Shown one piece after another: positions 1-7,265 of a DNA stretch of 33,040 bases. The DNA is from Elusimicrobiota bacterium (GTDB lineage: Bacteria; CG03): the NCBI GenBank assembly GCA_021161565.1, contig JAGHAK010000020.1:1-33040 (forward strand), written 5' to 3'. The notes under the pieces are model-generated. The model ran no database searches, was not told where the DNA came from, and saw nothing but the letters and a program-made list of their open reading frames with translations. How positions within the stretch are numbered: the stretch's first letter is position 1; the number at the start of each line of letters is the position of its first letter. The translations under genes were made by a program, and so were the position numbers.

Positions 1-1
1 A

Positions 2-91
2 TTTGAAGAAGTAAAAGAGATGGTTGATATAAGGGCTGAGATAATTTTGCATTTTAATCTGTCATTTTTATTTTTTCATTTTGATTTTTGA
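2..91 (+). CDS. possible 3' end of an upstream gene (partial)
   Basis: Reading from base 2, one frame stays open to a TGA at 89-91. Its first residues (FEEVKEMVDIRAEII) look protein-like, but the rest is encoded by a T-rich run and looks like spacer. The other two forward frames stop at 4-6 and 12-14, so the upstream gene could equally end at either of those. No function can be assigned from so short a piece. Confidence 0.15.
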   Translation, partial: FEEVKEMVDIRAEIILHFNLSFLFFHFDF

Positions 92-96
92 TTTAT

Positions 97-115
97 ACGC
101 AATAATTTAATGCGT
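97..115. promoter_or_regulatory. short dyad upstream of the cyclase promoter
   Basis: ACGCA and TGCGT form a 5-bp inverted repeat separated by nine A/T bases. It lies about 55 bases upstream of the proposed -35 box. It could be a regulator half-site pair, but a 5-bp dyad in A/T-rich DNA is weak evidence on its own. Confidence 0.15.
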
Positions 116-122
116 TACATAT

Positions 123-158
123 AGTATGAATAAAGCAGGCTAAAATTGCTTTCATACT
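123..158. promoter_or_regulatory. imperfect inverted repeat upstream of the promoter
   Basis: AGTATGAA plus AGCA pairs with TGCT plus TTCATACT, giving 12 base pairs with a 3-base TAA bulge and a 9-base loop. No run of T follows the stem, so it is a poor intrinsic terminator for the upstream gene. As duplex DNA it could be a distal regulator site for the 231-995 gene. Confidence 0.35.
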
Positions 159-165
159 GAAATTT

Positions 166-185
166 TCCGCTTGTTTTTGAGCGGA
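166..185. promoter_or_regulatory. candidate operator: perfect 6-bp dyad over the -35 box
   Basis: TCCGCT, an 8-base spacer and AGCGGA make a perfect inverted repeat of 20 bases. The proposed -35 hexamer (171-176) lies inside it, so a dimeric repressor bound here would block RNA polymerase. No regulator gene is recognisable in the window, so the binding protein is unknown. Confidence 0.4.
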
Positions 186-199
186 TTAATAACTATAAT
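171..199 (+). promoter_or_regulatory. sigma-70-type promoter for the 231-6000 operon
   Basis: TTGTTT (171-176) and a consensus TATAAT (194-199) are separated by exactly 17 bases. Transcription should begin near 206, giving a leader of about 25 bases. That leader contains a full AGGAGGT ribosome-binding site (218-224), 6 bases before the ATG at 231. It is the best promoter match noticed in the window. Confidence 0.7.
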
Positions 200-230
200 T
201 TGGTGAAATTGCTTATCAGGAGGTATTAAA

Positions 231-995
231 ATGAAATTAGTTGACCTTTCCCAGCCTATCAGTCATTTGACTCCGCCCTGGCCGACTTACGAGCCGCTTC
301 AGATTAAATTTTTCAAACGGCTCGCGCCCAACGGGGCGAATGGACAGTTGTTGACTCATTCCAATCACGTGGGTACCCATCTCGACGGGCCGCTTCATTT
401 CTGCACTCATGGAAAAGACATTGCGTCTCTTCCGTTAAACGGTTATCTTTACGGGCCCGGAGTCGTGGTAGACCTTTCGGATATTGCCGAGGACTACGGA
501 ATTTACACATCGAAAGATATAGAGGAAAGGGTCGAGGTAAAAGAAGGCGACATTCTGATTATAAACACGGGCTACCATAAATATGCGTGGGACCAGAAAG
601 ATGCCGATGAAGTCAGATATATGGTAAGGCATCCGGGCCCAACGATGGAATTTGCCGATTGGTGCATAAAGAAAAAAATCAAATGGCTCGGAGTGGACTG
701 CGGTTCCGCGGATCATCCTATGAACACGAAGATAAGGGACTGGATGCCGGGCGAGGCGAAAAAGAGCGACGAGTTCCTCAAAAAAAAGTACGGCAAGGGT
801 CTCGACGATTTCTTTCCCCCCGACCATTATCAATTGATGCACATAAAACTTTTTCCTCTGGATATAATCCACGCGGAAAATCTCGGTGGCGAGATTGACA
901 CGATTCTCAACAAACGAACCACTATAGGTTGTTTCCCGTGGAAATTTGTCGGCGGGGAGTCCTGCATCTGCAGAATTGTGGCTTTTGAGGAATAG
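231..995 (+). CDS. cyclase / kynurenine-formamidase-family metal hydrolase
   Basis: This 254-residue protein belongs to the cyclase family (kynurenine formamidase, isatin hydrolase and polyketide cyclase relatives). Members are metal-dependent enzymes that open or close amide or lactone rings. The family's metal-binding motif is intact: HVGTHLDGPLHF at about residues 46-57. A second conserved block, GVDCGSADHP, lies near residues 154-163. The start is fixed by a perfect AGGAGGT site. It is first in an operon behind a strong, possibly repressed promoter, and is followed after 28 bases by an ornithine carbamoyltransferase, but no tryptophan-degradation genes are nearby. The family call is firm; the substrate is unknown. 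A cyclic amide or formamide is the family-based guess. Confidence 0.85.
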   Translation: MKLVDLSQPISHLTPPWPTYEPLQIKFFKRLAPNGANGQLLTHSNHVGTHLDGPLHFCTHGKDIASLPLNGYLYGPGVVVDLSDIAEDYGIYTSKDIEERVEVKEGDILIINTGYHKYAWDQKDADEVRYMVRHPGPTMEFADWCIKKKIKWLGVDCGSADHPMNTKIRDWMPGEAKKSDEFLKKKYGKGLDDFFPPDHYQLMHIKLFPLDIIHAENLGGEIDTILNKRTTIGCFPWKFVGGESCICRIVAFEE

Positions 996-1023
996 AAAAT
1001 AGAATTAGAGGAGTCAGACAGAA

Positions 1024-1956
1024 ATGAAAAGAGATTTGATTGAAGTTACAGATTTGTCGAAACGTCAGATTTTAGACCTTCTTTCTCTGACATTTAAAAT
1101 AAAGAAAACCCCGCGGCGATTCTCGCAGTCGCTCAAAGGAAAGATTCTGGCTTTGATTTTTAAGAAACCTTCCACGAGAACCCGCGTTTCGTTTGAAGCT
1201 GGGATGATTCAACTCGGCGGTGCGGCAATTAATCTGAGTTCGAGCGGAATGCAGACATCCCGCGGCGAATCCGTGAAAGACACAGCAAAGACGCTGTCCG
1301 GCTATGTCGACGCGATAATGATAAGGACGACGAGCGACGAGGAAGTTTTCGAACTTGCGAGGGAAAGTTCCGTTCCCGTCATAAACGGTCTTTCGAAATC
1401 GTATCACCCCTGCCAGGCGCTGAGCGACATATTTACCGTGTGCGAGAAAAAGGGGCTGGACGAAAAATCTGTTTATGACTTCGATTGGAGTTCGGTAAAA
1501 ATTGTTTTTGTCGGGGATTCCAATAATGTAAGCAGGTCTCTTGTGAATCTTTCGACGATTTTAAAATTCGAATTTGGTCTGATGTGTCCCGAAAGATTTC
1601 TTTTCGACAGGAGTTTTCTTGCGGAAGCGAAAAAGAAGAACCCGAATTTTCATTTTACATCCAGGATTGACAGAAAATACTTTTCGGACGCCGAATTTAT
1701 TTACACGGATGTGTGGGCAAGCATGGGAGACGAGAAGGAAAGCGCCGCAAGGAGAAGAATTTTTTCGAAATATCAGGTGAATTCCCGCCTTGTGAATATG
1801 GCGGCGAAAAATGTTTCTGTGATGCATTGTCTGCCTGCGATGAGAGGGCAGGAAATAACCGATGAGGTTATGGATTCTGCGAAGTCAATTGTGTTTCAGC
1901 AGGCGGAAAACAGAATGCATTTCCAGAAGGCGCTTCTTTACCGGCTTCTCAAATGA
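1024..1956 (+). CDS. argF: ornithine carbamoyltransferase
   Basis: This 310-residue protein transfers carbamoyl from carbamoyl phosphate to ornithine, giving citrulline in arginine synthesis. All canonical motifs are visible: carbamoyl-phosphate-binding STRTR (50-54), HPCQALSD (128-135), VFVGDSNNVSRSL (161-173), YTDVWASMGDE (227-237) and HCLPAMRGQEITDEV (268-282). Length is normal for the family. A GAGGAG ribosome site sits 9 bases before the ATG. The stop overlaps the next start as ATGA, so the glycosyltransferase downstream is probably translationally coupled. No other arginine genes are in the window. It differs clearly from the two carbamoyltransferases at 10173 and 11292, which have altered motifs. 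Confidence 0.88.
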   Translation: MKRDLIEVTDLSKRQILDLLSLTFKIKKTPRRFSQSLKGKILALIFKKPSTRTRVSFEAGMIQLGGAAINLSSSGMQTSRGESVKDTAKTLSGYVDAIMIRTTSDEEVFELARESSVPVINGLSKSYHPCQALSDIFTVCEKKGLDEKSVYDFDWSSVKIVFVGDSNNVSRSLVNLSTILKFEFGLMCPERFLFDRSFLAEAKKKNPNFHFTSRIDRKYFSDAEFIYTDVWASMGDEKESAARRRIFSKYQVNSRLVNMAAKNVSVMHCLPAMRGQEITDEVMDSAKSIVFQQAENRMHFQKALLYRLLK

Positions 1957-3161
1957 AAAAAAAGTCGTCTCTCGCCCTGAATATTCAAGCGAAATTAAAG
2001 CGGATAAAAACCGCGAAGGTTCTTGTGGGGATTCCGTCCTACAACAACGAAAAAACGATTTTGAAGGTTCTAAAAACCGTCGAAACAGGTCTTGACAGAT
2101 TTTTCCCGGATGTTTCCTGCACGATAATGGTTTCCGACGGCAATTCCGTCGATAAAACCCTCGACATAGCGTTTGACGATTTCAAGCCGAAACGCGTGAA
2201 GAAAATATGCACCACCTACCGCGGAATTTCGGGGAAAGGAATGGCTATCAGGGCTGTTATGGAAGCGGGGCGTATGCTTAATTCGGAAGTTCTTATGCTT
2301 TTCGATGCTGATTTAAGAAGCATAAAGCCGTGGTGGATAAGGGATGTCGGTCTGCCTCTTCTTAAAAGGAAGTTTGATTTCATTGCGCCTTTTTATGTCC
2401 GCCATCCAAGGGACGGGACCATAACGAATCTGATTACATATCCCTTGACTCGCGCTCTTTACGGGGTGAGGCTGCGCCAGCCTATCGGGGGCGATTTCGG
2501 AATGCGGGCTTCTCTCGTCAGATATTTTCTCGACTGGGCTTACTGGGACGCGGATGTTTCAAAGTTCGGCATAGATATATGGATGACGACGATTGCCGTG
2601 GCGGAATCGTTCAAAATTTCGCAGTGCTTTCTCGGCGTAAAGGAACACGACAGCCGTCAGCCGAGTCAGTTGGGTCCGATGTTCAGGGCGGTTTTGAGCA
2701 CCTCATTCAAACTGATGGAAAGATATGTCCATAAATGGGAACGGTCTTCCGGAAGCGAGGATGTCGGTTTTGCAAATTCGCCTTTCGAGATTTCTCCGCC
2801 GAAGATGACGATTCAGTCGGATGATTATTTCGCGAAATTCGCTTCGTCCGCGCGAAATATGATGAAATTGTGGAAGAACATTTTGGCAGGCGACACTTAC
2901 AGGAAAATCGTCTCCGCTGCCGAAAGAAAAGAATTCGATGGGAAACTCTGGGCGAGGGTTGTCTATGATTTTGCCTGCGTTTTTCACGAATGGGAGAGGG
3001 ACAGATTCAAACTGATAGGTCTTATAACCCCATTTTATTATGCTCGCCTCGGTTCTTTTTTCGAAGAGTGCGAAAAGGAAGACCCTGACAGTGTTGTAGA
3101 GCGCCAGGCGGAAGATTTCGAGGAGGAGAAAAAATATCTCCTAAAAAACTGGAGATACTGA
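1953..3161 (+). CDS. GT-A glycosyltransferase, GT2/GT81-like (glucosylglycerate-synthase type)
   Basis: This 402-residue soluble glycosyltransferase has a GT-A fold. The N-terminal beta-strand and nucleotide-binding region (VLVGIPSYNNEKT, 23-35) is followed by DGNSVDKT (62-69) and the metal-binding DAD (118-120). A QPIGGDFGMR block comes next, then an aspartate-containing acceptor region and a helical C-terminal third. The QP-x-GG-(E/D)-x-x-x-R block resembles glucosyl-3-phosphoglycerate, glucosylglycerate and mannosylglycerate synthases, so a compatible-solute role is possible; polymer synthesis is the alternative. There are no membrane segments. It overlaps argF by 4 bases and the following HD-GYP gene by 1 base. 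The fold call is strong, while the substrate is inferred from memory of the family. Confidence 0.75.
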   Translation: MKKKSSLALNIQAKLKRIKTAKVLVGIPSYNNEKTILKVLKTVETGLDRFFPDVSCTIMVSDGNSVDKTLDIAFDDFKPKRVKKICTTYRGISGKGMAIRAVMEAGRMLNSEVLMLFDADLRSIKPWWIRDVGLPLLKRKFDFIAPFYVRHPRDGTITNLITYPLTRALYGVRLRQPIGGDFGMRASLVRYFLDWAYWDADVSKFGIDIWMTTIAVAESFKISQCFLGVKEHDSRQPSQLGPMFRAVLSTSFKLMERYVHKWERSSGSEDVGFANSPFEISPPKMTIQSDDYFAKFASSARNMMKLWKNILAGDTYRKIVSAAERKEFDGKLWARVVYDFACVFHEWERDRFKLIGLITPFYYARLGSFFEECEKEDPDSVVERQAEDFEEEKKYLLKNWRY

Positions 3162-4735
3162 TGGAAGAACAGAAGGAACTACTTTTCAAAGAGACAATCG
3201 CGCAGTTGCATCTTCGAAACAGAGTCATTTCGCAGATTCTCCAGATGATGGATATTACTCTCGCGAAAGACACCTTCCTCGAGAAAGTCGTTAAAATTCT
3301 CGAAGAGGCGATACACTGCCGGGTCCAGATTCTCATTGTGGAAAAAAGCACCGGCGAAATGCTTTTTTATCCCGCCACATCCGAAGACGATCTCACTGAT
3401 GAAGATATGGAAAAGCGCGAATTTATCGCGAATGTTTATCACGAAATAGAAGCCAGTCCTGTGGCTGTGGAAAGGAACGGATTTATGTCGTTTCCGATAG
3501 GAGAAAAAAACGACCTGACGGGAATGATAGCGGCGTTCAGTTACGGTGAATCGGCGATTTTTCTTCCGCACGAGGTGAAACTTTTCAACGAAGTAGCCAT
3601 CCTCATCAAGAAAATTCTCGAGAGCGCCGTTGTTATAGACGATATGAATGCTTCTCTGGTGAAAATGAAAAATCTTTTCGAACTGATAAAAGATCTGTCG
3701 AAGATAACTGATTTTGAAGTTCTTCTGTCGAGCGTGGTGAAAGAAACGACAAAAATTCTCGAATGCGAGGGGGCGTCAGTTCTTTTGCTGGACGAGAAAG
3801 AGGAAAATCTCCGCTTTGCCGCGGTTACGGGCGAGGCTTCGGAAAAACTAAAAGGTTATGTTTTTCCAAAGTCCGAGGGCATCGCCGGCTGGGTGCTTTC
3901 CCAGAAAAGAGAGGTCATCGTAAACGAAGTCGACAGGTCTGACCATTTCTCGTCGCGGACGGACGAGGTGGGGGGATACACCACGAGAAATCTTATGGCT
4001 GTTTCTCTCGGATGCGATCACAAGTCCATCGGCGTTATGGAGGCTGTCAACAAAATAAACGGAAAAGATTTTTCGTCTCAGGATTTGCTTTATTTCAGCA
4101 TTCTCTCATCCGAAGTCGCTCACATAATAGAAAGGTCGCGGCTTTACAACGAATTGAACGACGCTTTTCTCAGCACAATCACCGCTCTGACTGACGCTGT
4201 GGAATTCGGCGCGCCGCTTACGGTGCAGCATTCGAAAAATATGAGCAAAAACGCTTTTGATATTGCCCGCGCTATGGGAATCGACGAAAAACACGCCGAA
4301 GACATTTCGGTGGCGGCTTTGCTTCACGATGTCGGCAAAATCGGTGTTCCCGATTCGATTCTGCAGAAGCAGGGACCTCTCGACGATAATGAATGGAAAA
4401 TCGTGAAAAAACATCCCGAAATCGGCGCGAAGATTCTCCAGCCGATTAAAAAATTCGCGCAGGTGATTCCCGTCATAAAAAGTCATCACGAACGGTGGGA
4501 CGGCACAGGATATCCCGACGGGCTTTCGGGGGAGCAAATTCCGATAGGTGCCCGGATTGTCGCGGTTTGCGACGCCTTCGACGCGATGATTTCGGAGCGC
4601 AACTACGGAAGGCGATATTCCGTTCAGGACGCCATCGAGGAGATAATCGCCAATTCGGGAAAGCAGTTCGACCCGAAAGTTGTGGAAGTTTCGATTCCGA
4701 TTTTGAAAAAAGCGAGACAGAGAGAGGAAGAGTGA
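3161..4735 (+). CDS. GAF-GAF-HD-GYP protein, predicted c-di-GMP phosphodiesterase
   Basis: This 524-residue cytoplasmic signalling protein has two GAF-like sensor regions (about 20-160 and 170-325) and a C-terminal HD-GYP domain (about 335-520). HD-GYP enzymes hydrolyse cyclic di-GMP. The metal-binding and signature residues are intact: HDVGKIG (389-395), the HHERWDGTGYPDG stretch starting at 442, and DAFDA (471-475). It should therefore be catalytically competent. No signal peptide or membrane segment is seen, so the input is probably an intracellular small molecule or redox cue. It starts one base inside the previous stop (TGATG) and its own stop overlaps the rnfC-like GTG start. Co-expression with a glycosyltransferase and an electron-transfer protein is unusual. 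Confidence 0.88.
   Translation: MEEQKELLFKETIAQLHLRNRVISQILQMMDITLAKDTFLEKVVKILEEAIHCRVQILIVEKSTGEMLFYPATSEDDLTDEDMEKREFIANVYHEIEASPVAVERNGFMSFPIGEKNDLTGMIAAFSYGESAIFLPHEVKLFNEVAILIKKILESAVVIDDMNASLVKMKNLFELIKDLSKITDFEVLLSSVVKETTKILECEGASVLLLDEKEENLRFAAVTGEASEKLKGYVFPKSEGIAGWVLSQKREVIVNEVDRSDHFSSRTDEVGGYTTRNLMAVSLGCDHKSIGVMEAVNKINGKDFSSQDLLYFSILSSEVAHIIERSRLYNELNDAFLSTITALTDAVEFGAPLTVQHSKNMSKNAFDIARAMGIDEKHAEDISVAALLHDVGKIGVPDSILQKQGPLDDNEWKIVKKHPEIGAKILQPIKKFAQVIPVIKSHHERWDGTGYPDGLSGEQIPIGARIVAVCDAFDAMISERNYGRRYSVQDAIEEIIANSGKQFDPKVVEVSIPILKKARQREEE
4722..4730 (+). promoter_or_regulatory. ribosome-binding site that sets the RnfC-like start
   Basis: GAGAGGAAG lies just before the GTG at 4732, which overlaps the preceding TGA as GTGA. 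The reading frame is open much further upstream (to about 4495), but that stretch is antisense-free overlap with the conserved HD-GYP domain. RnfC homology begins only at GGRFRGGVHPPE, so the GTG start is preferred. Confidence 0.6.
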
Positions 4736-6000
4736 GCATATTCGGCGGTCGCTTCCGCGGCGGCGTTCATCCGCCGGAGATGAAGGAAACGGCTTCTTCC
4801 GAAATTGTTCGGTTTGAAGCGCCCGAAAAACTTTATATTCATCTTTTTCAGGGATTCGGAAGTCCTTCCAATCCTATTGTGAAAAAAGGAGACAGGGTTT
4901 TGAAAGGTTCTGTCATCGCAGAACCGTCTTCGAAATTTTCCGCTTTTTTACACAGTCCGGTCTCGGGAATTGTTGAGGGTATCGTCAAATGGCCTCATTC
5001 GTCGGGCAAAATGCTCGATGCCGTGGCGATTTCCAATGATTTCGAAAACAAATCCGAAATTCGCGGCGAGGCGAGAATTCACGACCAGCTGACTTCCCGC
5101 GCGATAACGGAAATCATAAGAAATTCAGGCATTGTAGGTCTTGGCGGCGCGGCGTTTCCGACAGACATAAAACTTTCGCCGCCGGTTGGCAAAAAAATAG
5201 ATTTTCTGATCGTAAACGGCTGTGAATGCGAGCCGTATCTCACCTCCGACGACCGCCTTATGATAGAGCGGACGGACGAAATAGCAGAAGGAGCGAAAAT
5301 CGCCGCGAGGGTCCTTTCCGCGCCCAATATAGTGTTTGCGGTGGAGGACAACAAAAGAGAGGCGATTGCCGAACTAAAGAAAAAAGAAGATTCGAGAATA
5401 TCGGTTTCGATTCTGCCTACGAGGTATCCGCAGGGCGGCGAAAAGCAGTTGATTTTCGCGGTTTTGAAAAGAAAAGTTCCAGCCGGCGGCCTTCCCGCTG
5501 ATGTGGGGTGTGTTGTGATAAATGTTCAGACGGCTTTTTCCATTTACAGGTCTGTTGTTTACGGCGTTCCTCTTTACGAAAGGGTTGTCACCCTTGGTGG
5601 TTTTTTCAGAAAGCCAGGGAATATTCTCGCGCCCATAGGCACAACCGTGGGCGACATCATAAACGCGCGCGGCGGCATTCCCGACGATGTCGATAAAATC
5701 GTTCTCGGCGGCGTTATGATGGGGGTCTCCGTTTCGGATTTGAGGATTCCAGTGGCGAAAGGCACTTCCGGAATTTTGCTGCTGAAAACCGAAAAGAAAA
5801 AAGAATTCAACTGCATCAGGTGTCTCAGATGTTCGGATGTCTGCCCGATGAATCTCACCCCGAGGCTTGCCTATTATCTCTATAAAAAAGGGGATGTTTA
5901 CGATGGCGCGAAAAACTGCATCGAATGCGGAAGTTGCGCTTACATTTGTCCGGCGAGAATACCTCTTGTGCATTATCTGAAATGGGCAAAAGCGAAATAG
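4732..6000 (+). CDS. rnfC: RnfC-like NADH/ferredoxin electron-transfer subunit
   Basis: This 422-residue protein resembles RnfC, the peripheral NADH-binding subunit of the membrane Rnf complex, which couples ferredoxin:NAD+ electron transfer to ion pumping. Visible features in order: the N-terminal GGVHPPE block (10-16); an RnfC barrel-sandwich region (about 30-85); the FMN/NADH-binding Nqo1-like core with GLGGAAFPT (136-144), NGCECEPYLT (162-171) and RYPQGGEKQ (231-239); and two [4Fe-4S] motifs. The clusters use C361, C364, C367, C371 and C396, C399, C402, C406. Length fits the family. No rnfD, G, E, A or B gene follows, so it is an orphan within this operon. It might dock to a distant Rnf complex or act with another partner, such as the ferredoxin at 15900. 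Confidence 0.85.
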   Translation: MSIFGGRFRGGVHPPEMKETASSEIVRFEAPEKLYIHLFQGFGSPSNPIVKKGDRVLKGSVIAEPSSKFSAFLHSPVSGIVEGIVKWPHSSGKMLDAVAISNDFENKSEIRGEARIHDQLTSRAITEIIRNSGIVGLGGAAFPTDIKLSPPVGKKIDFLIVNGCECEPYLTSDDRLMIERTDEIAEGAKIAARVLSAPNIVFAVEDNKREAIAELKKKEDSRISVSILPTRYPQGGEKQLIFAVLKRKVPAGGLPADVGCVVINVQTAFSIYRSVVYGVPLYERVVTLGGFFRKPGNILAPIGTTVGDIINARGGIPDDVDKIVLGGVMMGVSVSDLRIPVAKGTSGILLLKTEKKKEFNCIRCLRCSDVCPMNLTPRLAYYLYKKGDVYDGAKNCIECGSCAYICPARIPLVHYLKWAKAK

Positions 6001-6115
6001 TAGCGGGCGGATGATAAATGGAAGATGGCAGATGAAAGGTGAAAAAAACAGCAGTGCCTCCTCACGGCTGTGACAGGAATTGCGGTCTATAAATAGCAAG
6101 GAAGAAATTAACTGA
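6001..6115. other. intergenic spacer between the rnfC-like and zinc-ribbon genes
   Basis: This 115-base spacer starts with purine-rich, near-repetitive DNA (GATGATAAATGG, then GATGGCAGATG). No convincing hairpin followed by T residues and no good -35/-10 pair was found. An AAGGAA ribosome site sits near its end, upstream of the ATG at 6116. Confidence 0.4.
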
Positions 6116-6448
6116 ATGGCTGGAAGAAAACCGAAAAAGTGCGCCATCTGCGGCAAGAAAATAAAAGGCGACGGTTTTGTTCTGAAAATTGTCTGCTATG
6201 TCGCTTTTGACGGTATCGAAATCAGGCCTGAGGATTTGAGCAAAGATATAAAAAAGCAGATAAGAGACGAGTTGAAAAAAATCAGGAAAATGTCAAAGAA
6301 GCGGCTGCAGGACGAAGTGGCAAAGTGGTGGGAGTTTTCCCTCTGTCAGACCTGCGCGGAGGAATACAGGAAAAACCCGCTGCGAGGAGCAAGAAGAGAA
6401 GGGACAATGTATGAAAAAGGTCGGAATGCAGATTTGTCGTCTGGCTGA
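6116..6448 (+). CDS. small zinc-ribbon-like protein of unknown function
   Basis: This 110-residue basic protein has two CxxC knuckles: CAICGKK (residues 9-15) and CQTCAEEY (about 79-86). A Lys/Arg-rich, mostly helical stretch separates them. Four cysteines in this arrangement usually bind zinc, giving a rubredoxin- or treble-clef-like fold. An AAGGAA ribosome site precedes the ATG. Its 3' end overlaps the start of murB by 38 bases, which suggests co-translation with the cell-wall genes. No specific family was recognised. A nucleic-acid or protein-binding role is only a guess from the cysteines and charge. Confidence 0.6.
   Translation: MAGRKPKKCAICGKKIKGDGFVLKIVCYVAFDGIEIRPEDLSKDIKKQIRDELKKIRKMSKKRLQDEVAKWWEFSLCQTCAEEYRKNPLRGARREGTMYEKGRNADLSSG
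6397..6404 (+). promoter_or_regulatory. ribosome-binding site supporting the internal murB start
   Basis: AGAAGGGA ends 6 bases before the ATG at 6411. This supports murB starting inside the zinc-ribbon gene rather than at the later ATG at 6426. Confidence 0.5.
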
Positions 6449-7265
6449 AAGGACGGTTTTGAGAACAGGCGGATTCTGCTTTCTTTACAGAGTCGAAAAT
6501 ATAAATCAACTGGCGTCGGTGGTCGCGCGTTTCGGAAAATTTTATTGTCTCGGCAACGGTTCCAATGTCGTCATAAGCGACAGCGGCGTGTCTTTGCCTG
6601 TGATACGTCTTGCCGGCGATTTTGGGAAAATCCGGTTTGAGGGCAATAACGTCATTGCCGGCGCCGGAGTTCCGCTTTCCTTTCTGATTGCTGAATGTGC
6701 GAAAAGGTCTCTCGATGGCATCCAGAACCTTTTCGGAATTCCCGCCACGGTTGGAGGCGCGGTTTACAAAAACGCCGCGGCATTTGGCGTTTCCTTCGGG
6801 GAAAAAGTAAAATGGGCGAATGTTTTCAGGGCCGGCCGCCTGCGAAAGATATCGGGTGGAGAGATAGGATTTGGTTACAGAAAATCCTCTTTTCTGAAGT
6901 CGGATGTCATAACGGAAGTCTGCCTCGAATTGAAAGAAGAAAGGCGGGAGTTTATAGAGGCTGAAATGAGGAAAATAAAGTTGGAAAGAATCAAAAAAGG
7001 TTTCATCGCGGCCCATGGCACGGGTTGCGTGTTCGAAAATCCGAAGGGTTATTTTGCAGGGAAACTGATAGAGGAAATCGGCTGCGGAAGTTTGCGGCGC
7101 GGCGGCGTGTCGGTATCGGAAAATCACGCGAATGTCTTCTCGACATCCCGCTCTTTTTTGGCGAAGGATGTTTTTCTGCTTTCCGAGGAGATAAAAAAAA
7201 GGGTTTTTGACGCGTGGGGCGTTTTCCTGAAAAATCTGATAGAATTTTGGGGAAACCTTATATGA
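6411..7265 (+). CDS. murB: UDP-N-acetylenolpyruvoylglucosamine reductase
   Basis: MurB is the FAD enzyme that reduces UDP-GlcNAc-enolpyruvate to UDP-MurNAc with NADPH, in cytoplasmic peptidoglycan precursor synthesis. This 284-residue copy shows the FAD-binding GNGSNVVIS block, GIPATVGGAVYKNAAAFG, FGYRKSSF and the C-terminal VSENHANVF block. The catalytic proton donor, serine in the E. coli enzyme, is replaced by cysteine in GTGCVFENP, a substitution known in other MurB proteins. The N-terminal TVLRTGGFCFLY is a divergent form of the usual TTFRIGG region. It overlaps ddl as ATGA, within a murB-ddl-ftsQ-ftsA cluster. Confidence 0.88.
   Translation: MKKVGMQICRLAERTVLRTGGFCFLYRVENINQLASVVARFGKFYCLGNGSNVVISDSGVSLPVIRLAGDFGKIRFEGNNVIAGAGVPLSFLIAECAKRSLDGIQNLFGIPATVGGAVYKNAAAFGVSFGEKVKWANVFRAGRLRKISGGEIGFGYRKSSFLKSDVITEVCLELKEERREFIEAEMRKIKLERIKKGFIAAHGTGCVFENPKGYFAGKLIEEIGCGSLRRGGVSVSENHANVFSTSRSFLAKDVFLLSEEIKKRVFDAWGVFLKNLIEFWGNLI

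Noticed and set aside
123-158. Intrinsic terminator upstream of the cyclase operon
   Set aside because: The stem is plausible, but it is A/T-rich with a bulge and no T-run follows directly on either strand.
231-1956. Kynurenine or citrulline-based pathway from the cyclase and argF pair
   Set aside because: No partner enzymes of tryptophan breakdown or arginine deiminase are present, and the ornithine enzyme is canonical; adjacency alone does not show a pathway.
4495-4731. Upstream extension of the rnfC-like frame
   Set aside because: The extra 79 codons overlap the conserved HD-GYP domain in another frame, and RnfC homology starts only after the GTG at 4732, which has its own ribosome site.
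5374-7127. Long minus-strand frames (260 and 281 codons) across the rnfC-like and murB genes
   Set aside because: They oppose genes with clear conserved motifs and have no recognisable domains or ribosome-binding sites.
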